Source: Bacteroidales bacterium OttesenSCG-928-M11 | Lineage (GTDB): Bacteria; Bacteroidota; Bacteroidia; Bacteroidales; Azobacteroidaceae | NCBI GenBank assembly: GCA_030265685.1 | Contig: JAJDGO010000001.1 | Coordinates: 1-64,000, forward strand | Direction: 5' to 3' | DNA length: 64,000 bases | In this document: piece by piece, positions 50,147 through 62,517 of the stretch | How positions within the stretch are numbered: position 1 is the first letter of the stretch | Layout of the letters: each line of letters starts with the position of its first letter | Program-made: the position numbers and the translations under genes | Notes under the pieces: generated by a model | What the model saw: only the letters and a program-made list of their open reading frames with translations | Database searches by the model: none | Told to the model about the DNA's origin: nothing

Positions 50147-50662
50147 TTATCCTTTAAAAACTTTTTCTACAGACACTCCTCTGTTTTGAGCCACCATAGC
50201 TGGATCTCTCAATTCTCCTAAAGCAACGATTGTTGCTTTTACTAAGTTATGAGGGTTAGACGAGCCTTTTGACTTAGCCAAAACATCAGTAATTCCAACA
50301 CTTTCTAAAACAGCACGCATAGCACCACCAGCTTTTACTCCGGTACCTGTAGTTGCAGGTTTTAAGAAAACTTGAGCTCCTCCAAATTTAGCAACTTGTT
50401 CGTGAGGAATAGTTCCTTTATATACAGGAACTTTTATCAAATTTTTCTTTGCTGCTTCAACTCCCTTTGCAATAGCTGCTGTAACTTCACCGGCTTTTCC
50501 AAGTCCCCAGCCAATGATTCCATCTTCATTTCCAACAACCACGATAGCCGCAAAGCTGAAGGTACGCCCCCCTTTGGTAACTTTCGTTACTCGGTTGATG
50601 GCAACCAATCTGTCTTTTAATTCCAAGTCGTTAGTCGACTTAACTTTATTATTTATTGCCAT
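50147..50662 (-). CDS. rpsE: 30S ribosomal protein S5
   Basis: [31 protein letters not shown]. Confidence 0.97.
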   Translation of the reverse strand: MAINNKVKSTNDLELKDRLVAINRVTKVTKGGRTFSFAAIVVVGNEDGIIGWGLGKAGEVTAAIAKGVEAAKKNLIKVPVYKGTIPHEQVAKFGGAQVFLKPATTGTGVKAGGAMRAVLESVGITDVLAKSKGSSNPHNLVKATIVALGELRDPAMVAQNRGVSVEKVFKG

Positions 50663-50667
50663 TTCTC

Positions 50668-51012
50668 TTAAAATTTAAGTCCACCTTTACGGGCAGCATC
50701 TGCCAATTCCTTTACTCTACCATGATATAGATAGCCGTTACGATCAAAAACAACAGTATCAATACCTGCTTCTTTTGACTTTTGAGCTATCAATTCTCCA
50801 ACTTTAGAAGCTATTTCTTTTTTAGGAGCAGTTTCTTTGATTGCTAAAGACGATACTGCGGCAAGAGTTTTTCCTGTCAAATCATCAATAACTTGTGCAT
50901 AAATCTGCTTATTACTTCTAAACACAGTCAAACGAGGACGTTGAGCAGTTCCAGAGATATGCTTACGTACCCGTTGTTTTATTTTGATTCTTCTTAATTC
51001 CTTTATTGTCAT
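50668..51012 (-). CDS. rplR: 50S ribosomal protein L18
   Basis: [40 protein letters not shown]. Confidence 0.97.
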   Translation of the reverse strand: MTIKELRRIKIKQRVRKHISGTAQRPRLTVFRSNKQIYAQVIDDLTGKTLAAVSSLAIKETAPKKEIASKVGELIAQKSKEAGIDTVVFDRNGYLYHGRVKELADAARKGGLKF

Positions 51013-51030
51013 GATAATTCTTTTTAGAGA

Positions 51031-51582
51031 TTATTTACTTGCTGACTTTCCAGACTTGCGACGAACAACCTCTCCAACAAAACGAATACCTTTTCCTTTG
51101 TAAGGTTCAACCTTGCGGAAAGAACGGATTTTCGCACAAATTTGTCCTAGTAATTGTTTATCAGCCGATTCTAAGATAATAAGAGGGTTTTTATTACGCT
51201 CCGACTTAGTCTCAACTTTAATCTCCGGTGGCAATTGCATATATATATTGTGGGTATATCCTAATGCAAAATCTAAAAGATTTCCTTGATTTGAAACGCG
51301 GTATCCAACCCCAACCAATTCAAGTTCCTTTTTATATCCTTCAGATACACCTACAACCATATTATTAAGTAAAGAACGATATAAACCGTGAAAAGCACGA
51401 TTCTGACGTTCATCATTCGGTCTGCTCACAGTTAATTCATTACCATTGATTTCAATAGTGATGGCAGGATCAACATTTTGAGTTAATTCACCTTTAGGCC
51501 CTTTTACTGTAATCACATTATCATTGTTTGTTACAGTAACACCAGCTGGAATTGTTATGGGTAATTTTCCTATTCTAGACAT
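51031..51582 (-). CDS. rplF: 50S ribosomal protein L6
   Basis: MSRIGKLPITIPAGVTV; PYKGKGIRFVGEVVRRKSGKS. Confidence 0.97.
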   Translation of the reverse strand: MSRIGKLPITIPAGVTVTNNDNVITVKGPKGELTQNVDPAITIEINGNELTVSRPNDERQNRAFHGLYRSLLNNMVVGVSEGYKKELELVGVGYRVSNQGNLLDFALGYTHNIYMQLPPEIKVETKSERNKNPLIILESADKQLLGQICAKIRSFRKVEPYKGKGIRFVGEVVRRKSGKSASK

Positions 51583-51598
51583 ACTTCTTCCTCCTTAA

Positions 51599-51994
51599 TT
51601 AATAAACATAACATACTACCTCTCCGCCAATCTTAAGATCGCGAGCTTCTTTGTCAGTTATAACACCTTTAGAAGTAGAGAGTACGGCTATACCCAAACC
51701 ATTCAAAACTCGTGGCATATCTTTATATCCCACATATTTACGCAAACCTGGAGTAGATACTCTCTTTAGGCATTTAATTGCGTTTACTTTATTAACAGGG
51801 TCATATTTCAAGGCTATTTTAATAGTGCCTTGTGGACCCTCTTCTACAAACTTGTAATTCAAGATGTAGCCCTTGTCAAAAAGGATTTTAGTAATTTCCT
51901 TTTTTAAATTTGACGCAGGAACCTCTACCACTCTATGCTGAGCTTTAATAGCGTTCCTTAATCTCGTCAGATAATCTGCAATTGGATCTGTCAT
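51599..51994 (-). CDS. rpsH: 30S ribosomal protein S8
   Basis: MTDPIADYLTRLRNAIKA; GIAVLSTSKGVITDKEARDLKIGGEVVCYVY. Confidence 0.97.
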   Translation of the reverse strand: MTDPIADYLTRLRNAIKAQHRVVEVPASNLKKEITKILFDKGYILNYKFVEEGPQGTIKIALKYDPVNKVNAIKCLKRVSTPGLRKYVGYKDMPRVLNGLGIAVLSTSKGVITDKEARDLKIGGEVVCYVY

Positions 51995-52087
51995 TTTTTA
52001 ATTAAAATTAAATTGATCCTCACTACGAGGACAATATTTAAAACTCTATGATTTTAACACGATAATACGAATATCATCGATCGTTAT

Positions 52088-52357
52088 TTACCAGCTAGCT
52101 TTTTTTACTCCTGGAATTAATCCATTAGATGCCATTTCTCTAAATTGAATACGAGAAATACCAAACTGACGAATATATCCTTTAGGACGGCCTGTTATTT
52201 TACAACGATTATGCAAACGAACAGGAGAAGCATTTTTCGGCAAAGCTTGTAAAGCGTCATAGTTGCCTTCTTTTTTCAACTGTGCTCTTTTCTCTGCATA
52301 CTTTACAACCATTTTAGCACGCTTTACCTCACGGGCTTTCATTGATTCTTTAGCCAT
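52088..52357 (-). CDS. rpsN: 30S ribosomal protein S14 (zinc-independent type)
   Basis: Start [46 protein letters not shown]. Confidence 0.96.
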   Translation of the reverse strand: MAKESMKAREVKRAKMVVKYAEKRAQLKKEGNYDALQALPKNASPVRLHNRCKITGRPKGYIRQFGISRIQFREMASNGLIPGVKKASW

Positions 52358-52358
52358 A

Positions 52359-52919
52359 TTATTGTTCTTTTTTTGCGTTTTTAAAAGGTAAGCCAAATTC
52401 TCTTAGAAGAGCATAACCTTCCTCATCTGTTTTCGCAGAAGTTACAAAGGTAATATTCATTCCCAAAATTTTAGTAATATTATCAATATTTATTTCAGGA
52501 AAAATGATTTGCTCTTGAATTCCAAGAGTATAGTTACCTCTTCCATCTAATTTACTTTCAATCCCTTTGAAGTCACGAATACGAGGTAAAGCTACACGTA
52601 CCAATCTTTCTAGAAATTCGTACATTTGCTCTCTACGCAATGTTACCATAACTCCAATAGGCATTTTCTTTCTCAACTTAAAATTAGAGATATCTTTTTT
52701 AGAAATAGTTGCAACCGCTTTTTGTCCAGTGATTGTTGACAATTCTTGAATTGCGACATCAATGATTTTCTTATCTGCCACTGCCGAACCAATTCCTTGA
52801 TTTAAGACTATTTTTTTCAATACAGGCACTTGCATTATTGAAGAATAATTAAATTCCTTCATTAAAGCAGGAACAATCCTTTCCTGATAGTCTTTCTTAA
52901 GATTTGCTGTATTACTCAT
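52359..52919 (-). CDS. rplE: 50S ribosomal protein L5
   Basis: [34 protein letters not shown]. Confidence 0.97.
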   Translation of the reverse strand: MSNTANLKKDYQERIVPALMKEFNYSSIMQVPVLKKIVLNQGIGSAVADKKIIDVAIQELSTITGQKAVATISKKDISNFKLRKKMPIGVMVTLRREQMYEFLERLVRVALPRIRDFKGIESKLDGRGNYTLGIQEQIIFPEINIDNITKILGMNITFVTSAKTDEEGYALLREFGLPFKNAKKEQ

Positions 52920-53239
52920 TACTTGATCTCCTCTCCTGATTTTTTAGATACACGAACTAATACTCCTTTCGCATTCAACTGACGACCAATACGAGTTGGT
53001 TTACCTGTTTTAGGATCTAAAACATTCAAATTAGAAATATGAATGGGAGCTTCTTTTTTAACGATACCTCCTTGAGGGGTCTTAGCTGTTGGCTTTGAAC
53101 TTTTAGAAACCATATTAACACCTTCAACAAGTGCTCTTTGTTTATCAATATAAACTCTTAGGACTCTACCTGTCTTACCTTTATCTTCTCCGGCATTAAC
53201 ATAAACTGTATCGCCTTTTTTAATATGTAATTTACTCAT
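52919..53239 (-). CDS. rplX: 50S ribosomal protein L24
   Basis: [25 protein letters not shown]. Confidence 0.97.
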   Translation of the reverse strand: MSKLHIKKGDTVYVNAGEDKGKTGRVLRVYIDKQRALVEGVNMVSKSSKPTAKTPQGGIVKKEAPIHISNLNVLDPKTGKPTRIGRQLNAKGVLVRVSKKSGEEIK

Positions 53240-53257
53240 TTCCTATAGTTATTATAA

Positions 53258-53623
53258 TTATAGTACTTCCGGTGCTAAAGAAACGATTTTCATATTAACT
53301 GCACGAAGTTCACGAGCAACTGGCCCAAAGATACGACTAGCACGGATTTCTCCGGCATTATTTAATAACACACACGCATTATCGTCAAATCTAATATAAG
53401 ATCCATCTTGACGACGGATTTCTTTCTTCGTACGTACAATAATCGCTTTTGATACTGCACCTTTTTTAACATCACTAGAAGGGATCGTATCTTTAACTGC
53501 TACCACAATTACATCCCCAACAGAAGCATAACGTCTTCTTGTTCCACCTAATACTCTAATACAAAGAACTTCCTTTGCTCCAGAATTATCGGCTACTTTC
53601 AGTCTTGATTCTTGTTGTATCAT
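53258..53623 (-). CDS. rplN: 50S ribosomal protein L14
   Basis: [27 protein letters not shown]. Confidence 0.97.
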   Translation of the reverse strand: MIQQESRLKVADNSGAKEVLCIRVLGGTRRRYASVGDVIVVAVKDTIPSSDVKKGAVSKAIIVRTKKEIRRQDGSYIRFDDNACVLLNNAGEIRASRIFGPVARELRAVNMKIVSLAPEVL

Positions 53624-53625
53624 AA

Positions 53626-53883
53626 TTATTTAGCTTTTTCTACGATTTCAACCAATCTCCATCTCTTTGTTTTGCTCAATGGGCGAGTTTCCATAATTTT
53701 TACAGTATCGCCAATATTGCATTCATTTTTCTCATCATGAGCATGGAATTTTTTCGTTTTATTCACGAATTTTCCATATATGGGGTGTTTTTCTTTCCAT
53801 TTCACAGCAACTGTAATAGATTTGTCCATCTTGTTACTGAAAACAACACCAATTCTTTCTTTTCTTAAATTTCTAGCTTCCAT
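53626..53883 (-). CDS. rpsQ: 30S ribosomal protein S17
   Basis: [34 protein letters not shown]. Confidence 0.97.
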   Translation of the reverse strand: MEARNLRKERIGVVFSNKMDKSITVAVKWKEKHPIYGKFVNKTKKFHAHDEKNECNIGDTVKIMETRPLSKTKRWRLVEIVEKAK

Positions 53884-53892
53884 TGTTGCTGA

Positions 53893-54090
53893 TTATTTCT
53901 GATTAAGTACCCGACTACGTAATTCTGTTTTAATACGCGCGATCTCTTTTCTCGATTTAGTAATCTCTGCAGGACTATCCAATGGAGAAATACTATGATT
54001 GATTTTCTTTTGCTCGAAAGCTTTCACTTCAGCGTCCAATCTTTCTTTCAAATCAGGAGTAGCTAAATCTCTAATTTCTGCAATTTTCAT
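53893..54090 (-). CDS. rpmC: 50S ribosomal protein L29
   Basis: MKIAEIRDLATPDLKERL; KEIARIKTELRSR. Confidence 0.95.
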   Translation of the reverse strand: MKIAEIRDLATPDLKERLDAEVKAFEQKKINHSISPLDSPAEITKSRKEIARIKTELRSRVLNQK

Positions 54091-54095
54091 AACGA

Positions 54096-54530
54096 TTACA
54101 TATTTTGGTTATTAAGATCATAATCACGTCTTACGACGAACTTAGTAGTCACAGGAAGTTTTTGAGCAGCTAATCTCAAAGCTTCTTTTGCAACATCAAA
54201 AGGAACACCTTCTATTTCAAAGATGATTCTTCCAGGAGTAACAGGAGCGACAAATCCTTCCGGAGCACCCTTTCCCTTACCCATACGTACTTCTGCAGGT
54301 TTCTTAGTAATTGGTTTGTCTGGGAAAATACGCACCCAAACTTGTCCTTGACGTTGCATGTGGCGAGTTACAGCGATACGAGCAGCTTCAATCTGACGAC
54401 CTGTAATCCACTTATTTTCAAGCGTCTTTATACCAAAAGAACCGAAGGCCAATTGACTACCCCTTTGGGCATTCCCTTTCATACGACCTTTTTGCGATCT
54501 TCTGTATCTAGTTTTTTTCGGTTGTAACAT
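54096..54530 (-). CDS. rplP: 50S ribosomal protein L16
   Basis: [53 protein letters not shown]. Confidence 0.97.
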   Translation of the reverse strand: MLQPKKTRYRRSQKGRMKGNAQRGSQLAFGSFGIKTLENKWITGRQIEAARIAVTRHMQRQGQVWVRIFPDKPITKKPAEVRMGKGKGAPEGFVAPVTPGRIIFEIEGVPFDVAKEALRLAAQKLPVTTKFVVRRDYDLNNQNM

Positions 54531-54598
54531 TTTTTCTTTGAATTAATAACGATACTTTAATAACAAATGTCATTTTAGTATTCGTTATTCATTAAATT

Positions 54599-55348
54599 TT
54601 AATTACTTCTCTCTCTTGGAGCTCTACGATTGCGTCTATCTCCTCTATCGCCACGAGGGCCTCTATCATGTCCAGATCGTCCAGTTTCTTTTTGTTGAGC
54701 AAAGTTAGGAGCAAGATCTCTCTTTCCGTAAACTTCACCACGACAAATCCAAACTTTCACTCCTAACAAACCTACTTTAGTTAAAGCTTCAGCCAAAGCA
54801 TAATCAATGTCAGCACGAAGAGTATGTAACGGTGTTCTTCCTTCTTTGTACATCTCAGAACGAGCCATTTCAGCACCGTTTAGACGTCCGGATATTTGCA
54901 CCTTTATACCTTCAGCTCCCATTCTCATTGTTGAAGCTATCGCAGTTTTGATAGCACGACGATAGGCCATTTTTCCTTCCAATTGACGCGCAATCGTATT
55001 TGCGACAATAGTAGCGTCTAATTCAGGTCTTTTTACTTCAAAGATATTGATTTGAATTTCCTTATCGGTAATTTTCTTCAATTCTTCTTTCAATTTATCA
55101 ACTTCTTGACCACCTTTACCTATAATAATACCCGGACGGGCAGTACATACAGTAATTGTAACCAATTTTAATGTACGTTCAATAACAATGCGAGATACAC
55201 TTGCTTTGGCGAGACGGGCATTCAAATATTTACGGATCTTGCTGTCTTCATACAATGTATCACCATAATTATTGCCACCATACCAATTGGAATCCCATCC
55301 TCGGATGATTCCTAAACGATTACTTATTGGATTTACTTTTTGTCCCAT
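54599..55348 (-). CDS. rpsC: 30S ribosomal protein S3
   Basis: [27 protein letters not shown] domain [17 protein letters not shown]. Confidence 0.97.
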   Translation of the reverse strand: MGQKVNPISNRLGIIRGWDSNWYGGNNYGDTLYEDSKIRKYLNARLAKASVSRIVIERTLKLVTITVCTARPGIIIGKGGQEVDKLKEELKKITDKEIQINIFEVKRPELDATIVANTIARQLEGKMAYRRAIKTAIASTMRMGAEGIKVQISGRLNGAEMARSEMYKEGRTPLHTLRADIDYALAEALTKVGLLGVKVWICRGEVYGKRDLAPNFAQQKETGRSGHDRGPRGDRGDRRNRRAPRERSN

Positions 55349-55354
55349 TAGCAA

Positions 55355-55759
55355 TTAATTTTCTACTTCGTTTTTTGTATCTACAAACAATGTTACGTGA
55401 TTTGAACGTTTACGAACTCTATATCCTCTACCTTGAGGAGCAGGGCGTAAACGCTTCAGCATTGTTGCCGAATCTACGTTTATTGATGTTACATATAATT
55501 CACCATGTTCTGCTTTTCTTTCGTTCTTTTCTTCCCAATTGGCAATAGCTGAACGAAGCAGTTTTTCGACTTTTGCAGCAGCTTCTTTGTTTGAAAACTT
55601 CAAAACACCAAGAGCCCGAAAAGCTTCCATTCCTCTAATCATATCTGCTACCAAACGCATTTTACGAGGAGATGTTGGTACATTTCGCAATTTAGCGAAA
55701 TACATGGTCTTTTGTGCTTCTTTTCTTTGCTCTGCTGATATTCTTTTTCTAGCACCCAT
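55355..55759 (-). CDS. rplV: 50S ribosomal protein L22
   Basis: [43 protein letters not shown]. Confidence 0.97.
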   Translation of the reverse strand: MGARKRISAEQRKEAQKTMYFAKLRNVPTSPRKMRLVADMIRGMEAFRALGVLKFSNKEAAAKVEKLLRSAIANWEEKNERKAEHGELYVTSINVDSATMLKRLRPAPQGRGYRVRKRSNHVTLFVDTKNEVEN

Positions 55760-55796
55760 TGTTTATTTTTTTATTTCAATTTGCTTGAATATCCTG

Positions 55797-56066
55797 TTAT
55801 TTTTTCTTATTCCCAGCATGACCACGGAACTGACGAGTAGGAGAAAATTCACCTAACTTATGTCCTACCATGTTTTCGGTAACGTAAACAGGAATAAATT
55901 TATTTCCATTGTGAACTGCAATTGTATGCCCAACAAAGTCAGGCGAAATCATTGAAGCTCTAGCCCATGTTTTCACGACAGTTTTCTTGCCGCTCTCATT
56001 CATATCGAGAATTTTTTTCTCCAATTTGATATTAATATAAGGGCCTTTTTTTAATGAACGACTCAT
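55797..56066 (-). CDS. rpsS: 30S ribosomal protein S19
   Basis: [38 protein letters not shown]. Confidence 0.97.
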   Translation of the reverse strand: MSRSLKKGPYINIKLEKKILDMNESGKKTVVKTWARASMISPDFVGHTIAVHNGNKFIPVYVTENMVGHKLGEFSPTRQFRGHAGNKKK

Positions 56067-56088
56067 AATTTACTCTTAATTAATCAGG

Positions 56089-56913
56089 TTATTTTTTTCT
56101 TCTCTCAATAATATACTTAGAAGAATGTTTCTTCGGAGCTCTTGTTTTCAAGCCCTTAGCATACAATCCTTTTCGAGACCGTGGGTGTCCTCCAGAGGCA
56201 CGTCCTTCTCCACCACCCATAGGGTGATCAACAGGGTTCATTACAACTCCCCGAACGCGAGGACGACGTCCTAACCAACGAGTTCTACCCGCTTTACCTG
56301 ATCTTTCCAAAGCATGATCCGAGTTACCGACACTACCAACTGTAGCTTTACAAGCTGATAATATCTTACGAGTTTCACCTGATGGCATTTTGATAATTGC
56401 ATAATCACCTTCACGTGAAACGATCTGAGCAAAAGCTCCAGCAGAGCGAACCATTTTAGCCCCTTGTCCTGGACGTAATTCTATATTATGAATTACAGTA
56501 CCTAAAGGAATGTTCGCTAAAGGAAGAGCATTACCTATTTCCGGAGCAGCATCTTTTCCTGACATCACTGTTTGGTTTACTTCCAAACCGTTTGGAGCAA
56601 TAATATACGCTTTTTCTCCATCGGCATAAAACAATAAAGCAATACGAGCAGAACGATTAGGATCATACTCAATTGTTTTAACTGTTGCAGGAATACCATC
56701 TTTCTTTCTCTTGAAGTCTATAATACGATATTTGCGTTTGTGTCCACCGCCAATATATCGCATAGTCATGTGTCCTTCAGCATTACGTCCTCCGGACTTA
56801 CGTTTACCGTAAACAAGAGATTTTTCCGGAACACTAGCAGTGATTTCACTAAATGTCCCGATAATTTTGTGTCTTTGCCCCGGTGTTGTGGGGTTTAATT
56901 TACGAATTCCCAT
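56089..56913 (-). CDS. rplB: 50S ribosomal protein L2
   Basis: [42 protein letters not shown]. Confidence 0.97.
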   Translation of the reverse strand: MGIRKLNPTTPGQRHKIIGTFSEITASVPEKSLVYGKRKSGGRNAEGHMTMRYIGGGHKRKYRIIDFKRKKDGIPATVKTIEYDPNRSARIALLFYADGEKAYIIAPNGLEVNQTVMSGKDAAPEIGNALPLANIPLGTVIHNIELRPGQGAKMVRSAGAFAQIVSREGDYAIIKMPSGETRKILSACKATVGSVGNSDHALERSGKAGRTRWLGRRPRVRGVVMNPVDHPMGGGEGRASGGHPRSRKGLYAKGLKTRAPKKHSSKYIIERRKK

Positions 56914-56921
56914 TGTATCTA

Positions 56922-57215
56922 TTATATATTACTAAAGAAATCAATCGTTTCGCCTTCTTTCAAAGTAACTATTGCTTTTTTGAAAGCGGCTTCTTTTCCT
57001 GTTACTACTCCAGACTTTGTATATCTTGATTTTCTTTTGCCACTGTAATTCATTGTATTAACACTTACTACAGTAACGCCATAAAGATCTTCAATAGCCT
57101 TTTTTATTTCAATTTTATTAGCATCCGGAGATACCCGAAAACCTACACGATTCGGTTTCTTATCCGTAATCATCGTTTGTTTTTCTGTCACGATAGGTTT
57201 AATAATAATTCCCAT
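56922..57215 (-). CDS. rplW: 50S ribosomal protein L23
   Basis: [36 protein letters not shown]. Confidence 0.96.
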   Translation of the reverse strand: MGIIIKPIVTEKQTMITDKKPNRVGFRVSPDANKIEIKKAIEDLYGVTVVSVNTMNYSGKRKSRYTKSGVVTGKEAAFKKAIVTLKEGETIDFFSNI

Positions 57216-57232
57216 GTCTAATCCTCCTTCTG

Positions 57233-57853
57233 TTAAAAGTTATTCATCATTGCAACAGAACTTTCCAAAATCACAACGTGACCAGCATTCATAACTTTAT
57301 ATGTATTAAGTTCTGAAATTGTCACGATAGTTGCTTTTTGCAAGTTACGCGCAGATAAGAAAATATTTTCATTATTTTCAGGTAGTACAACTAAGACTTT
57401 TTTGTCTTCGATCTTAAGATTTTTAGTCATTGCTAAAAAATCTTTAGTTCTTGGAGTCTCAAATGTAAAATCTTCAACTACAGTTATTGCATCTTCTTGA
57501 ATTTTATAAGACAATGCAGATTTACGAGCCAAAGCTTTTTCCTTTTTATTCAATTTAAACTCATAATCTCTTGGCTTAGGTCCAAATACTCTTGCACCAC
57601 CAACCAAAACAGGAGAGTTTATATCGCCACGACGAGCACCACCTCCACCTTTTTGACGGCCAAGTTTACGTGTTGATCCTGACATTTCACTTCTTTCTTT
57701 GGATTTTGCAGTTCCCTGACGACGATTAGCCAAGTGTTGTTTTACATCTAAGTAAATCACATGGTCGTTCGGCTCAATTCCAAATACTCCATCTTTAAGA
57801 GTTACCTTTTTACCGGTATCTTCCCCTTTAATGTTATATACGTTTTTTTCCAT
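57233..57853 (-). CDS. rplD: 50S ribosomal protein L4
   Basis: [38 protein letters not shown]. Confidence 0.97.
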   Translation of the reverse strand: MEKNVYNIKGEDTGKKVTLKDGVFGIEPNDHVIYLDVKQHLANRRQGTAKSKERSEMSGSTRKLGRQKGGGGARRGDINSPVLVGGARVFGPKPRDYEFKLNKKEKALARKSALSYKIQEDAITVVEDFTFETPRTKDFLAMTKNLKIEDKKVLVVLPENNENIFLSARNLQKATIVTISELNTYKVMNAGHVVILESSVAMMNNF

Positions 57854-58467
57854 TACTTTTGAACGATTACAATTGAACCTTTTGCTCCGGGAACAGAACC
57901 TTTTACTAAAAGAAGGTTATGTTCTGGAATTAACTTAATAATTTCCAAGTTTTGAGTAGTTACTCTTTGATCACCCATTTGTCCACCCATACGTGTTCCT
58001 TTGAATACTTTCGCAGGATATGAACAGGCTCCAATTGATCCCGGGTGACGTTGACGGTCACTTTGTCCCAAAGTTGCTTCTCCAACTCCGGCAAAACCGT
58101 GACGTTTTACAACTCCTTGAAATCCTTTACCTTTAGAAGTTCCAGTTACATCTACATAAATTTCTCCATCGAAAAAATCGACAGTAATTACATTTCCGGG
58201 TTTATAATCACCCTGCTCTTTGAACTCGGCCAAGTGTCTCTTGGGAGTTACACCAGCTTTTTTGAAGTGTCCTTGCATAGGTTTTGTAGTATGCTTTTCT
58301 TTTTTGTCTTCAAAACCTAACTGAACAGCTTCATAACCATCTTTCTCGATAGTTTTCACTTGAGTAACAACACAAGGACCTACTTCAATAACAGTACATG
58401 GAAGATTTTTTCCATCAGCACTGAAAACGGATGTCATTCCGATTTTTTTTCCAATTAATCCTGGCAT
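57853..58467 (-). CDS. rplC: 50S ribosomal protein L3
   Basis: [61 protein letters not shown]. Confidence 0.97.
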   Translation of the reverse strand: MPGLIGKKIGMTSVFSADGKNLPCTVIEVGPCVVTQVKTIEKDGYEAVQLGFEDKKEKHTTKPMQGHFKKAGVTPKRHLAEFKEQGDYKPGNVITVDFFDGEIYVDVTGTSKGKGFQGVVKRHGFAGVGEATLGQSDRQRHPGSIGACSYPAKVFKGTRMGGQMGDQRVTTQNLEIIKLIPEHNLLLVKGSVPGAKGSIVIVQK

Positions 58468-58544
58468 TTCACTTTTATTTATTTATTATTCACTTGAAAA
58501 GACTCTCCTTACAACCTTGTAACGGTTAGCTATAAGGGTTTTCT

Positions 58545-58850
58545 TTATACTTTAATTTCTACTTCAACACCTGATGGTAATTCCAATTTCATCAAAGCAT
58601 CTACTGTTTTTGCTGTAGAGCTATAAATGTCAATCAATCTCTTATATGAACACAATTCAAATTGTTCACGAGATTTTTTATTTACGAATGTTGAACGGTT
58701 TACAGTAAAAATTCTCTTATGAGTAGGTAATGGAATAGGTCCACTTACTACGGCACCTGTAGCTTTTACTGTTTTTACGATTTTCTCAGCTGATTTATCA
58801 ACCAAGTTGTAATCGTAAGATTTTAATTTAATTCTAATTTTTTGGCTCAT
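58545..58850 (-). CDS. rpsJ: 30S ribosomal protein S10
   Basis: [44 protein letters not shown]. Confidence 0.97.
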   Translation of the reverse strand: MSQKIRIKLKSYDYNLVDKSAEKIVKTVKATGAVVSGPIPLPTHKRIFTVNRSTFVNKKSREQFELCSYKRLIDIYSSTAKTVDALMKLELPSGVEVEIKV

Positions 58851-58915
58851 GTTGATTAATTATATATTATAAATAAAGAATGGAGAAAGAGCCATTCTCT
58901 CCTCCATTCATTTTT

Positions 58916-61045
58916 TTATTTTATTAAGTCTACTCTACCTTTAACCTCAGTCAATACACTTTTCGCAACATTAGAAGAAACCTCTTCATAGTGAGAGAAA
59001 GTCATTGTGCTTGTAGCACGTCCCGAAGTAATTGTACGTAATGCAGTTACATATCCAAACATTTCAGAAAGAGGCGCTTTTGCTTTTACAACTCTTGCTC
59101 CGGTACGACTTGTATCCATACCTTCTACTTGTCCGCGACGTTTGTTCAAGTCTCCAATTACATCACCCATACTTTCTTCCGGAGTGATCACTTCAATCTT
59201 CATTATTGGTTCTTTCAAAACTGGAGTTGCTTTTTCACAAGCACTCTTGAATGCTTGAATAGCACATATTTCGAAAGACAATTGGTCAGAGTCAACAGCG
59301 TGATAAGAACCATCAATCACTGTTACTTTCAAATTATCTAATGCATAACCTGCCAATACACCATTTTTCATAGCGCGTTGGAAACCTTTCTGAATAGAAG
59401 GGATATATTCTTTTGGAATGTTACCACCTTTTACTTCATCAACAAATTGCAAATCGCCTTCAAATTCTGTAGTGATTGGTTCTACACGAACAATCATATC
59501 AGCATATTTACCACGACCCCCAGTTTGTTTCTTATATGTCTCACGTAATTCAACAGCTTGAGTAATAGCTTCCCGGTAAGATACCTGTGGACGACCTTGA
59601 TTACATTCTACTTTAAACTCACGTTTCAAACGATCAATAATAATTTCCAAGTGAAGCTCACCCATTCCGGAAATAACTGTTTGACCAGAATCCTCATCTG
59701 TTTTTACTGTAAATGTTGGATCCTCTTCGGCCAATTTTGCTAATCCCATACCCAAACGATCTAAGTCTTTTTGAGTTTTAGGTTCGATAGCAATACCAAT
59801 TACTGGTTCTGGGAAATCCATTGATTCCAATACAATAGGATGATCTTCACTACATAGAGTATCTCCTGTACGAATATCCTTAAATCCTACACCAGCACCA
59901 ATATCTCCACAACCGATAAATTCTTTCGGATTTTGTTTATTAGAGTGCATTTGGAACAAACGAGAAATACGTTCTTTTTTTCCTGAACGTGCATTGTACA
60001 CATAAGAACCGGCTTCTAATTCTCCTGAATAAACACGGAAGAAACAAAGACGTCCTACATATGGGTCTGTTGCAATCTTGAATGCTAAAGCACAAAATGG
60101 CTCCGAAGAACTTGGTTTGCGAGTAAGAGTTTTATCAGGATCTGAAGGATCTATACCTTCAACAGCATCCGTATCAACCGGACTAGGAAGATAAGCACAA
60201 GCTGAATCCAACAAACATTGAACTCCTTTGTTTTTGAAAGAAGAACCACAGATCATCGGATTGATTTGCATAGCTAATGTTCCTTTGCGGATAGCCGCTC
60301 TGATTTCATCTTCTGAGATAGAAGAAGGATCATCAAAGTATTTTTCCATTAATACTTCATCAACTTCAGCTAATGTTTCGAGCATTTTATCTCTCCATTC
60401 TTCAGCTTCGCTTAGAAGTTGTGCTGGAATTTCTTCTATTGAGTAATCGGCACCCATTGTTTCATCGTGCCAAAAGTAAGCTTTCATCGTAACCAAGTCC
60501 ACAACTCCACGGAAAGTTTCCTCTGCTCCGATAGGAATTTGAATAGGACAAGGATTAGCTCCTAAAACATCCTTTACTTGACGAACTACTTCGAAGAAGT
60601 TTGCTCCCGAACGGTCCATTTTGTTTACATAACCGATACGAGGAACTTGATATTTATCAGCTTGACGCCAAACAGTCTCAGACTGTGGCTCAACTCCACC
60701 TACCGCACAGAATGCAGCAATAGCTCCATCCAAAATACGTAGAGAACGTTCTACTTCAACAGTAAAGTCAACGTGTCCCGGAGTATCAATCAAGTTAATT
60801 TTATATGTTTCGCTATTGTATTTCCAATTAGCAGTTGTTGCAGCTGAGGTAATTGTAATACCACGTTCTTGCTCTTGTTCCATCCAGTCCATAGTAGCAG
60901 CACCATCATGTACCTCCCCTATTTTGTGAGTAAGTCCTGTGTAAAACAAGATACGTTCCGAAGTTGTGGTTTTACCGGCGTCAATATGAGCCATAATCCC
61001 TAAGTTGCGAGTATATTTTAACGTATTATCTGAGCCTTTTGCCAT
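58916..61045 (-). CDS. fusA: Elongation factor G
   Basis: [54 protein letters not shown]. Confidence 0.97.
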   Translation of the reverse strand: MAKGSDNTLKYTRNLGIMAHIDAGKTTTSERILFYTGLTHKIGEVHDGAATMDWMEQEQERGITITSAATTANWKYNSETYKINLIDTPGHVDFTVEVERSLRILDGAIAAFCAVGGVEPQSETVWRQADKYQVPRIGYVNKMDRSGANFFEVVRQVKDVLGANPCPIQIPIGAEETFRGVVDLVTMKAYFWHDETMGADYSIEEIPAQLLSEAEEWRDKMLETLAEVDEVLMEKYFDDPSSISEDEIRAAIRKGTLAMQINPMICGSSFKNKGVQCLLDSACAYLPSPVDTDAVEGIDPSDPDKTLTRKPSSSEPFCALAFKIATDPYVGRLCFFRVYSGELEAGSYVYNARSGKKERISRLFQMHSNKQNPKEFIGCGDIGAGVGFKDIRTGDTLCSEDHPIVLESMDFPEPVIGIAIEPKTQKDLDRLGMGLAKLAEEDPTFTVKTDEDSGQTVISGMGELHLEIIIDRLKREFKVECNQGRPQVSYREAITQAVELRETYKKQTGGRGKYADMIVRVEPITTEFEGDLQFVDEVKGGNIPKEYIPSIQKGFQRAMKNGVLAGYALDNLKVTVIDGSYHAVDSDQLSFEICAIQAFKSACEKATPVLKEPIMKIEVITPEESMGDVIGDLNKRRGQVEGMDTSRTGARVVKAKAPLSEMFGYVTALRTITSGRATSTMTFSHYEEVSSNVAKSVLTEVKGRVDLIK

Positions 61046-61067
61046 CTTTCTTTTTACCTATTTAATA

Positions 61068-61544
61068 TTAAAATCTGAAATGAGCGAATGCTCTGTTTGC
61101 TTCCGCCATTCTGTGCATATCTTCTTTTCTCTTGTATGCACCACCTTGGTTGTTAAAAGCATCAACAATTTCTGCCGACAACTTATCTGCCATAGATTTA
61201 CCACCTCTTTTACGAGAGTAACCAATCATATTTTTCATTGATATGGATTCCTTTCTATCCGGACGAATTTCCGTAGGAACTTGGAATGTAGCACCACCAA
61301 TACGACGTGATTTTACTTCTACAAGCGGTGTAATGTTATCAAGAGCTTGTTTCCAAATTTCAAGAACTGATTTTTCTTCGTTAGGTAATTTGGTTTTAAC
61401 TTTCTCAAGTGCAGTATAAAAGATATCGAAGGCTGTACTTTTTTTGCCATCATACATCAAATGGTTAACAAATCTTGTTACCTTTTGATCACCAAATACA
61501 GGATCCGGAAGGATCTGTCTCTTTTTTGGCTTAGTTTTTCTCAT
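61068..61544 (-). CDS. rpsG: 30S ribosomal protein S7
   Basis: Start [30 protein letters not shown]. Confidence 0.95.
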   Translation of the reverse strand: MRKTKPKKRQILPDPVFGDQKVTRFVNHLMYDGKKSTAFDIFYTALEKVKTKLPNEEKSVLEIWKQALDNITPLVEVKSRRIGGATFQVPTEIRPDRKESISMKNMIGYSRKRGGKSMADKLSAEIVDAFNNQGGAYKRKEDMHRMAEANRAFAHFRF

Positions 61545-61746
61545 TTCTCTTACTAATTTGTGTTTTTGTTCTTGGTTGCCATCTTTTGTGTCTTCAATGA
61601 ATTCCTCCGAATTCATTTACTCAACCTATAATTAATTATAAAATACGAGGAAACTGATTTGAATCTGAAACTCTCTTTTTATTTATAATTTTAATTTATT
61701 CTAGCTTTTCCAAAAACCTCAAACGGGTTTCTAAATAAATTTACTA

Positions 61747-62130
61747 TTATTTCTTAGCGGCTTTAGGACGCTTTGCTCCATACTTAGAGCGACGTTGGGT
61801 ACGACCATTTACACCTGCAGTATCTAATGTACCGCGAACGATGTGATAACGAACACCCGGAAGATCTTTTACACGACCTCCTCTTACCAATACGATACTA
61901 TGCTCTTGTAAGTTATGTCCTTCTCCTGGAATGTAAGCATTTACTTCCTTTGAACTGGTTAAACGAACACGAGCAACTTTACGCATAGCAGAGTTAGGTT
62001 TCTTTGGAGTTGTAGTATATACCCGAACACAAACACCTCTTCTTTGAGGACATGCATCTAATGCCGGAGATTTACCTTTTTCAACCAAAGTTGTTCTTCC
62101 TTTTCTTACTAATTGCTGAATTGTTGGCAT
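61747..62130 (-). CDS. rpsL: 30S ribosomal protein S12
   Basis: [49 protein letters not shown]. Confidence 0.98.
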   Translation of the reverse strand: MPTIQQLVRKGRTTLVEKGKSPALDACPQRRGVCVRVYTTTPKKPNSAMRKVARVRLTSSKEVNAYIPGEGHNLQEHSIVLVRGGRVKDLPGVRYHIVRGTLDTAGVNGRTQRRSKYGAKRPKAAKK

Positions 62131-62282
62131 TTTTTTGTTTTAATTTTAACTATATGTTTATTAATATCAAATTCGTTTTAGCTTTTTTCGACTCTATAAA
62201 ACCAATATAAAAATGAGTCTTAATCTTCGAATAAACAGTAATTTATTCTAAATCAGACTGGCTTTCAAGCCAAAAAGCGGGG

Positions 62283-62290
62283 CAAAGATA
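62283..62290 (-). promoter_or_regulatory. -7 element (TATCTTTG) for the rpsL supercluster
   Basis: CAAAGATA on + strand; TTG -33-like element about 20 bp upstream on minus strand. Confidence 0.6.
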
Positions 62291-62411
62291 CAAATAATTT
62301 ATTGAATTACCAATAGATACTGTAAAAAACTTCGTAAAAGATCGAATAATAGAGTTGCTCGGTTTGTGATTTTTTATTTCGTTATAAAATAAATATTTTA
62401 GACCATTACAA

Positions 62412-62516
62412 AAAAGATACTATAACTTGTCCAAAGTTATTAGGAAACTTGCATCAAGTTATAGTAGAACTTTATACAAGTTATAGTAATACTTTAGTCA
62501 AGTTATACGGAAACTT
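62412..62516. repeat. Family A 22-bp tandem repeat, 5 units
   Basis: Units at 62412, 62434, 62456, 62478, 62500; core AAGTTATAGTAGAACTT; ends 1 bp from a stop codon. Confidence 0.9.
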
Positions 62517-62517
62517 T

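Noticed and set aside
59007-60446. Plus-strand ORFs opposite fusA, and similar shadow ORFs across the ribosomal cluster
   Set aside because: Entirely antisense to conserved genes; no independent coding evidence
61545-61616. N-terminal extension of S7 ([13 protein letters not shown]...)
   Set aside because: Canonical S7 start [10 protein letters not shown] is at 61544; extension likely 5' UTR
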